Virus record (IMG/VR): IMGVR_UViG_3300017613_001350
Coordinates: 1-26,550 of that record
Reading direction: 5' to 3' (one strand)
Source: a virus
Length of the DNA stretch: 26,550 nucleotides
Part shown: positions 22,472 to 26,550 of the stretch, piece by piece
Numbering within the stretch: position 1 is the first letter of the stretch
Layout: each line of letters opens with the position of its first letter
Notes under the pieces: model-generated
Told to the model about the DNA's origin: nothing
The model's input: the letters and a program-made list of their open reading frames with translations, nothing else
The model's database searches: none
Made by a program: the position numbers and the translations under genes

Positions 22472-23152
22472 AACTTTTTCCTCCATTTTTATTTTATCTT
22501 TAATTATTTTTTCTTGTTTAGGCTCGACATGCAGCATTGTTGCAAGCGCGGCCATATCTTTTTTTATGATATCCGGTTTATTTATTTTGTCGCTACATTC
22601 TTGTACTGCCAATTGTGCAAAGGCTAACATCTCATCTTTGTTTAAATCTGTTGGGTCAGGTCCCGCATCGCTTCCAGTCATCTCGTGTACAAAACCAGCT
22701 TTTTGTATTTCGTCACCGTAAAAATATGTTTCATCATCCATGGCCGCTTGAATATCTTCAATATCCATATCCGTTTTGGCTGTATATTCTTTTGCAATTA
22801 TATTGCTTAAAGCTTGCAAGTGGTTCCCAACTTTGAACATTTGCCGGTGGTCGCCTATTGCAAAAGCGGAGCCGTTATGGATCATAAAAACCGCGTTTTC
22901 TTCTGCCGTTCTTTTCTCGCCCACCATGGCGATGTAAGTTGCCATACTCGCGACGACACCGGTCAAATGTGTGTTTACTGTGCCTTTATGATTTCTTAAT
23001 AGGTTATAAATATTAAGCCCCTCCGAAATTAAGCCCCCAGGACTGGCAATATTCACTTGTATTTCTTCGTTTTCTACGCCTTTTAATTGTTCTCTAATAT
23101 CCTGTGCTGTTACATCCCAGCCTATTACATCTTCAATTATTATTGTTTTCAT
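22088..23152 (-). CDS. ClpP-like (S14/S49-type) head maturation protease with C-terminal scaffold
   Basis: 354 aa. The N-terminal 160 residues are ClpP-like: IASPGGLISEGLNIYNLLR at 35-53, the nucleophile Ser69 in VVASMATYIAM, His92 in FMIHNGSAF, and an acidic region DDETYFYGDEIQKAGFVHE at 139-157 that should supply the third residue (D139 or D140). From residue about 215 the chain is a Glu/Lys-rich helical region like a scaffold. It cleaves scaffold and other head proteins during maturation. The ATG overlaps the portal stop (ATGA), as in lambda B-C. Confidence 0.9.
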   Translation of the reverse strand: MKTIIIEDVIGWDVTAQDIREQLKGVENEEIQVNIASPGGLISEGLNIYNLLRNHKGTVNTHLTGVVASMATYIAMVGEKRTAEENAVFMIHNGSAFAIGDHRQMFKVGNHLQALSNIIAKEYTAKTDMDIEDIQAAMDDETYFYGDEIQKAGFVHEMTGSDAGPDPTDLNKDEMLAFAQLAVQECSDKINKPDIIKKDMAALATMLHVEPKQEKIIKDKIKMEEKVMDYKELQEKHPDIFNKIMDEGVEEGITVERTRVKELTDLRAKFSQAHSQKVIDTGITEGEDLTKVSVNLMAAEQAAKELEKEKASSEKIKADPENKKVVQMKDGIMETDEHIDETSKEIAAMLGISA

Positions 23153-24769
23153 GCTGCCTCTTTTAGCTCGTTTTGTATCGTTAAAGGCTCCCGCGCCGCT
23201 GCAAGTTGCTCATTTTCTCTTGTCAGTCGCTGTATTGTCGAATCAAATCCAGCCCGATTTCCTGCCCGTTGTTGTTCCTGCTCAATCGTCGTAAACCCGT
23301 GTTTGTTGCGCTCTCCCGCTGCCCGCGCTTCCTTGAAAGGGTCGATGGATGGGGAGGGAATGCCAATAAAATTAGCTTTTTCCCAAGCTGGCCGCAACTG
23401 TGGATTGTCGAACCCAGCCAAAATTAAGTTTCCCGTTGCAACTTCTCCGAGTAACCATGCACTGTGAATAGGTCGCCTAAAATCAGATATAATCTCATCT
23501 CGCCATACCTGGATTGACTGCCAAAATAATTTCAAGCTTCCTCTCGACGCTGAAAAATTATTGCCGAATTGCATTTTTAAAATTTCTATCGGAATTGACA
23601 AGGAAGATGAAAGATAGGTTGTAATACTATCAACGAAAGCGGAAAAATTTACATTGGGGCGTTTTGTGTCATAAGACTTTAAATCTTCACCAGCATTTAA
23701 GGAGCTAACCATCAAGCCGCCGGAATTGCTCAGAATGTTTTTTCCTATATTTGTATATCCAGCGTCGTAATTAGTCGCGCTATTAGCCTCATACCCAGTT
23801 GCATTTTTTAATCAGGCTCGGTGGCGTAAAAGTATTTGAAGGAAGTGGATTCGTGGCCGGTGAATTTTCTGAAGGAACAACAACATTTGCAATGGTAGCA
23901 TTTGCAACCGCTGCCATTAATTCTAACAAACTATAATCTGTTATTTTTTCAAGTTCGTGCGCGATATTGGCCAAAGCTGGAATGCCTCGCACTTCATCGC
24001 CAAACTTTTGCTTGTTCCCGTGAATAACTTTTTGCCGTCCGCCTTCGCTGAACCATTCGACACGCTGCCATTCCATTTGCCCAGTATCTTTATCCTTAAA
24101 ACTAATATAAATAGCTACATTTCGCCCGTTTTCGTCTATCTCTATACCCTCAACAATGGTATTTCCGGCCCTTTTAGCCGCTTCTATTTGCTCAGTATTG
24201 TTAGGAGTAGATACTCTGTTAGGCTGTATAACTCTTATTTGCAAGGGGTTTTGTAGTAAAAAGTTATCGGAATAGTCTAAAATAACGAAATAATCGCCTT
24301 TAACGAGCTGATTATTAAATAAAATGCGCTCAATTTGGCCCAGGGTGTTATTTCCTTGAGCATCGCACTCTTTACTATTCGCCCAAAGATTAAACCTCGA
24401 TTCAATTTTATTGGAAATTTCTTGCTTCTGCTCCGCTGAAATTCCTAAAATTGTAGCGTCCGGGGTGGATTCCAGCATTAAACCAGTGTTTATTACGCTA
24501 TCATTAAGCCTATTTATAGCACTTATCGCCTGTGGGCTTTCAGTAACAGCCTTTAAAGATCTTTCTATTAACTCGTCCCTATCAACATCAAAGGCAGTTG
24601 CATAGTTCAGACCGCCGGACATTTTTTCACCGTCGAAAAATGCGCCATATTTCCTGGAAGTATAGATATTCTGTGCATTATACTTATTAATCATATCCGG
24701 GGTGATTTGATATTGATCTCTATTGCTTTTTGTAGCAGCATTGTACATGCGTTTTGCAACTTCAAACAT
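23149..24769 (-). pseudogene. Portal protein (lambda gpB family), broken by one-base frameshift
   Basis: The start at 24769 (MFEVAKRMYNAATKSNRDQY) follows GGAGGTG. The first frame is open to a TGA at 23789 and carries typical B-family segments (LNYATAFDVDRDELIERSLK, GDYFVILDYSDN, IRVIQPNRVSTP, GIPALANIAHELEKITDYSL). The rest of the family sequence continues in another frame (GGLMVSSLNAGEDLKSYD, RPNVNFSAFVDSITTYLSSS, IPIEILKMQFGNNFSASRGS) to TGA at 23149. Removing one A from an A6 tract (plus-strand T6 at 23804-23809) joins them as SLIKNATGYEAN and gives 539 aa, close to lambda gpB at 533. It is either a true lesion or a homopolymer error. An intact portal is essential, so a viable phage would need the one-base correction. 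Confidence 0.85.
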
Positions 24770-25014
24770 TAGTAACACCTCCGGAAAGTAATAGATGTTA
24801 CGCTATCTCCAATAGATCTTTGGTATAAGGCTTCTCGTTCACCCGCAAGCATGTTTAAATATTCTTTCGTCTGTTTCATGTCCATAGAAACTTGCTGGTC
24901 ACTTTGGGAGGTATTTATTCGCCACTTTGCACCGCCCGCCGCCGTCATCATCGCTTCGCGTAGTGTGACAATCGCTGCATCATATTCCGCTACTGTATCG
25001 TATATAAAACCCAT
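24769..25014 (-). CDS. gpW-like head-tail connector protein
   Basis: 81 aa from ATG 25014 (MGFIYDTVAEYDAAIVTLRE), preceded by AAAAAGGTG; a longer in-frame start at 25041 is less well placed. A helix, a short beta hairpin (KWRINTSQSDQQVSMDM) and a second helix (KEYLNMLAGEREALYQRS) match the small gpW fold. It sits between terminase and portal as W does in lambda. The stop shares one base with the portal start (TAATG). Confidence 0.75.
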   Translation of the reverse strand: MGFIYDTVAEYDAAIVTLREAMMTAAGGAKWRINTSQSDQQVSMDMKQTKEYLNMLAGEREALYQRSIGDSVTSITFRRCY

Positions 25015-25045
25015 AACACCTTTTTTGAAAAGTTGACACATTATG

Positions 25046-25137
25046 AAAGTTTACATAATATCTTTTTTTGCTCAAATTTTTTTGAAGCCTTGATAATTAA
25101 CGTTTCCAACGACTTCAAAAAGTTTACATAATATCTT
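25046..25137. repeat. Pair of perfect 19-base direct repeats between terminase and connector
   Basis: AAAGTTTACATAATATCTT occurs at 25046-25064 and again at 25119-25137, 73 bases apart. Between them a TTTTTGAAG / CTTCAAAAA inverted pair surrounds a 33-base loop. This is the only gene-free stretch of the late arm longer than about 110 bases (25015-25162). On the minus strand each copy contains TATTAT, a -10-like hexamer, but I see no well-spaced -35. A regulator site or a recombination scar are the main options. Confidence 0.6.
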
Positions 25138-25162
25138 ATGGGTTGCTTACACGATAAATAAA

Positions 25163-26550
25163 TTAAAAGCAAGAACTTTTTTCCATATACGAATAAAAAA
25201 ATTCCACCTTTTCTGATACTAAAATTTTTCGATGATTTTTCTGCTCATATGCTTCAATGTCATCTTTTAGGATCTCGTTTGTAATATGATGATAGGCTAC
25301 CTCTCGCGCTCCAAGGTTGTAGACCATACAGTCAAGAGCCTCATTACGCTTACCGGTAGGGCAATAATACTCATATTCCGTTTTTGATCCTTTCCTTACT
25401 AATCGCTTATATTCTGCATGTAACATCCTAAAATATTTTTCATCATAGTTGTAAGGAAAGAAAGGATAATTTGTAGGAACCTCGCCCCCTGCCCCTATTT
25501 CAGTTCTCAGCGACGAATACACAAGATCTTTCAAATAATTCGTGGCAAGAGTTACAGACATTAATAGGGAACCCGGCAACATATTGATCTTAAACTTTTG
25601 CTGAGGGTTTGAAAATTTATCACGGCCTAAAATTGGATATAATCCCTGAACAGATTCACAAAAGTTTATAACTGTATCCGTTTTATAGTTAGAATCTATA
25701 AACCCCCAAAACGGCGAAAACTGCCCCCGATTATTTTTATAAACAAAATAACCATCGAGAAATTTCTTTTTGAAGTCTTCCCAGGCTGGGCTTGTTGATG
25801 TTTTTGTGTCTCCAGGTATAACAAGATATTCAATGCTCCATGTACTATATTTCCGGCCATGGCCTAAAATTTCAAGCTCGATCCTGTCCCCTTGAACATC
25901 TGCCCCAAGCGTTAAAAATAAAACCGGCTCTGGCACTGATCTTGCCGGGTAGTCTGACCGGTGCGCTCGAACGATCAAAGGCTCTGGCCGTTCGCCAACT
26001 TCCTCGTAAGGCCACCCAAGATACAAAGTTTCAAAGGTTTTCATTTTCCCAGGGTCGCCGGATTCAACCGCGTCAATATGCTTCTGCACCACATCTGCCC
26101 AGGTTATCATACCGACTGGTGAGTATAAACAAGACATATGTCTTGATATGTAATTATGTTTTTTGGCTTTTGTCGTGGCTCTCCATTCGCATTTTCCTGA
26201 GCTATACATTTCAGCTTTATGAAAATTATAAAAAGCCTTTTCGCATTTTGAATTTTGGCATTTACACCGCACCGATTCAATATCTAAAAGTCCGTCTTTG
26301 TCTCTATCGTACTCAAGATTTTTAAATTCTAATTCTTGCATAAATGAGCAATGCGGACAGGGAACAAAAAATTTACGCTGATCTCCTAACAGATACGCTT
26401 TGTAAATATTAGAAAGATCCTTTTCAACCGGCGTGGAAAATAAAACTATCTTTCTTTTTGCTTTAAATGCAGACGTTCGACCTTCTGCCTGTTCAAGCGC
26501 GTTACCTTGTTTTTTAAGATCCGAACTCGCCTCGTCAATTTCATCACCAA
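25163..26550 (-). CDS. Terminase large subunit, GpA family (partial, 5' end beyond window)
   Basis: The frame is open from the right edge to TAG at 25163; about 462 codons are visible. It begins within the ATPase at Walker B DEIDEA (26545-26528), then KRKIVLFSTPV, a motif following Walker B in GpA proteins. GDQRKFFVPCPHC starts a zinc-finger-like region with further cysteines in VRCKCQNSKC. The C-terminal nuclease has its acidic positions in TLGADVQGDRIELEILGHG, FWGFIDSNYKTD and NEALDCMVYNL. It cuts concatemeric DNA and drives packaging through the portal. The Met at 26341 is internal, not the start. The Walker A region lies outside the window. Confidence 0.92.
   Translation of the reverse strand, partial: GDEIDEASSDLKKQGNALEQAEGRTSAFKAKRKIVLFSTPVEKDLSNIYKAYLLGDQRKFFVPCPHCSFMQELEFKNLEYDRDKDGLLDIESVRCKCQNSKCEKAFYNFHKAEMYSSGKCEWRATTKAKKHNYISRHMSCLYSPVGMITWADVVQKHIDAVESGDPGKMKTFETLYLGWPYEEVGERPEPLIVRAHRSDYPARSVPEPVLFLTLGADVQGDRIELEILGHGRKYSTWSIEYLVIPGDTKTSTSPAWEDFKKKFLDGYFVYKNNRGQFSPFWGFIDSNYKTDTVINFCESVQGLYPILGRDKFSNPQQKFKINMLPGSLLMSVTLATNYLKDLVYSSLRTEIGAGGEVPTNYPFFPYNYDEKYFRMLHAEYKRLVRKGSKTEYEYYCPTGKRNEALDCMVYNLGAREVAYHHITNEILKDDIEAYEQKNHRKILVSEKVEFFYSYMEKSSCF

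Noticed and set aside
23789-23830. Programmed frameshift in the portal gene
   Set aside because: Zero-frame codons are ATT-AAA-AAA-TGC, which is not an X-XXY-YYZ heptamer, and portal genes of this family are not known to be recoded; an indel is simpler.
5950-24605. Many plus-strand frames of 60-210 codons opposite the late genes
   Set aside because: They are antisense to well-recognised structural genes, lack ribosome sites and have low-complexity or Ser/Cys/Arg-rich translations typical of shadow frames.

Overview
The window holds most of a temperate, contractile-tailed phage (a prophage or a free myovirus genome). It has an early/regulatory arm on the + strand (about 1-5544) and a late structural arm on the - strand (about 5541-26550), and the two meet tail to tail. 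The late arm is a mosaic. The head module is lambda-like: GpA-type terminase, gpW-like connector, B-type portal, ClpP-like protease with an embedded scaffold, D-type decoration protein and E-type capsid protein. The tail and baseplate module is Mu-like: sheath, tube, frameshifted chaperone, tape measure, gpN, gp44, gp45, gp46, gp47 and gp48 equivalents. No integrase, small terminase subunit or recognisable endolysin lies in the window. The host cannot be named from the sequence. It is a bacterium using strong Shine-Dalgarno sites, and a lipobox lipoprotein plus small membrane/coiled-coil lysis-type proteins would fit a diderm host, but this is weak evidence.

Region 1 (1-545) is a regulatory switch. 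A leftward gene cut by the window edge looks like a small helix-turn-helix regulator. It diverges from the early operon across two back-to-back consensus promoters, whose -35 boxes each lie inside one arm of an inverted repeat (CTTGTCAAG / CTTGACAAG). The early transcript then has a leader with an 11-bp hairpin.

Region 2 (546-5544) is the early operon. It carries a RecE/exonuclease VIII-like nuclease, a RecT annealing protein and SSB, which together form a single-strand-annealing recombination set. Among them are many tiny overlapping genes, including membrane and zinc-binding microproteins, a lipoprotein, and a DUF1353 protein at the end. A free-standing HNH endonuclease gene sits exactly between an 11-codon relic of one ssb gene and a complete ssb gene.

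Region 3 (5541-7321) is the lysis-type end of the late arm. It holds a secreted protein, a degenerate tRNA-Gly-like sequence fitted between two genes, two coiled-coil/membrane proteins and a two-helix holin candidate.

Region 4 (7334-19203) is the tail. It carries a tail-fibre accessory protein, a glycine-rich fibre, baseplate proteins, a spike with an exact 17-residue repeat and a C-terminal sugar-binding-like extension, gp44-like hub, gpN, the tape measure, tail chaperones joined by a UUUUUUA frameshift, the tube and the sheath.

Region 5 (19221-26550) is head completion, capsid, decoration, protease/scaffold, portal, connector and terminase. The portal gene carries a one-base frameshift in an A6 tract, which is either a real lesion or a sequencing error. 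The terminase runs off the right edge.
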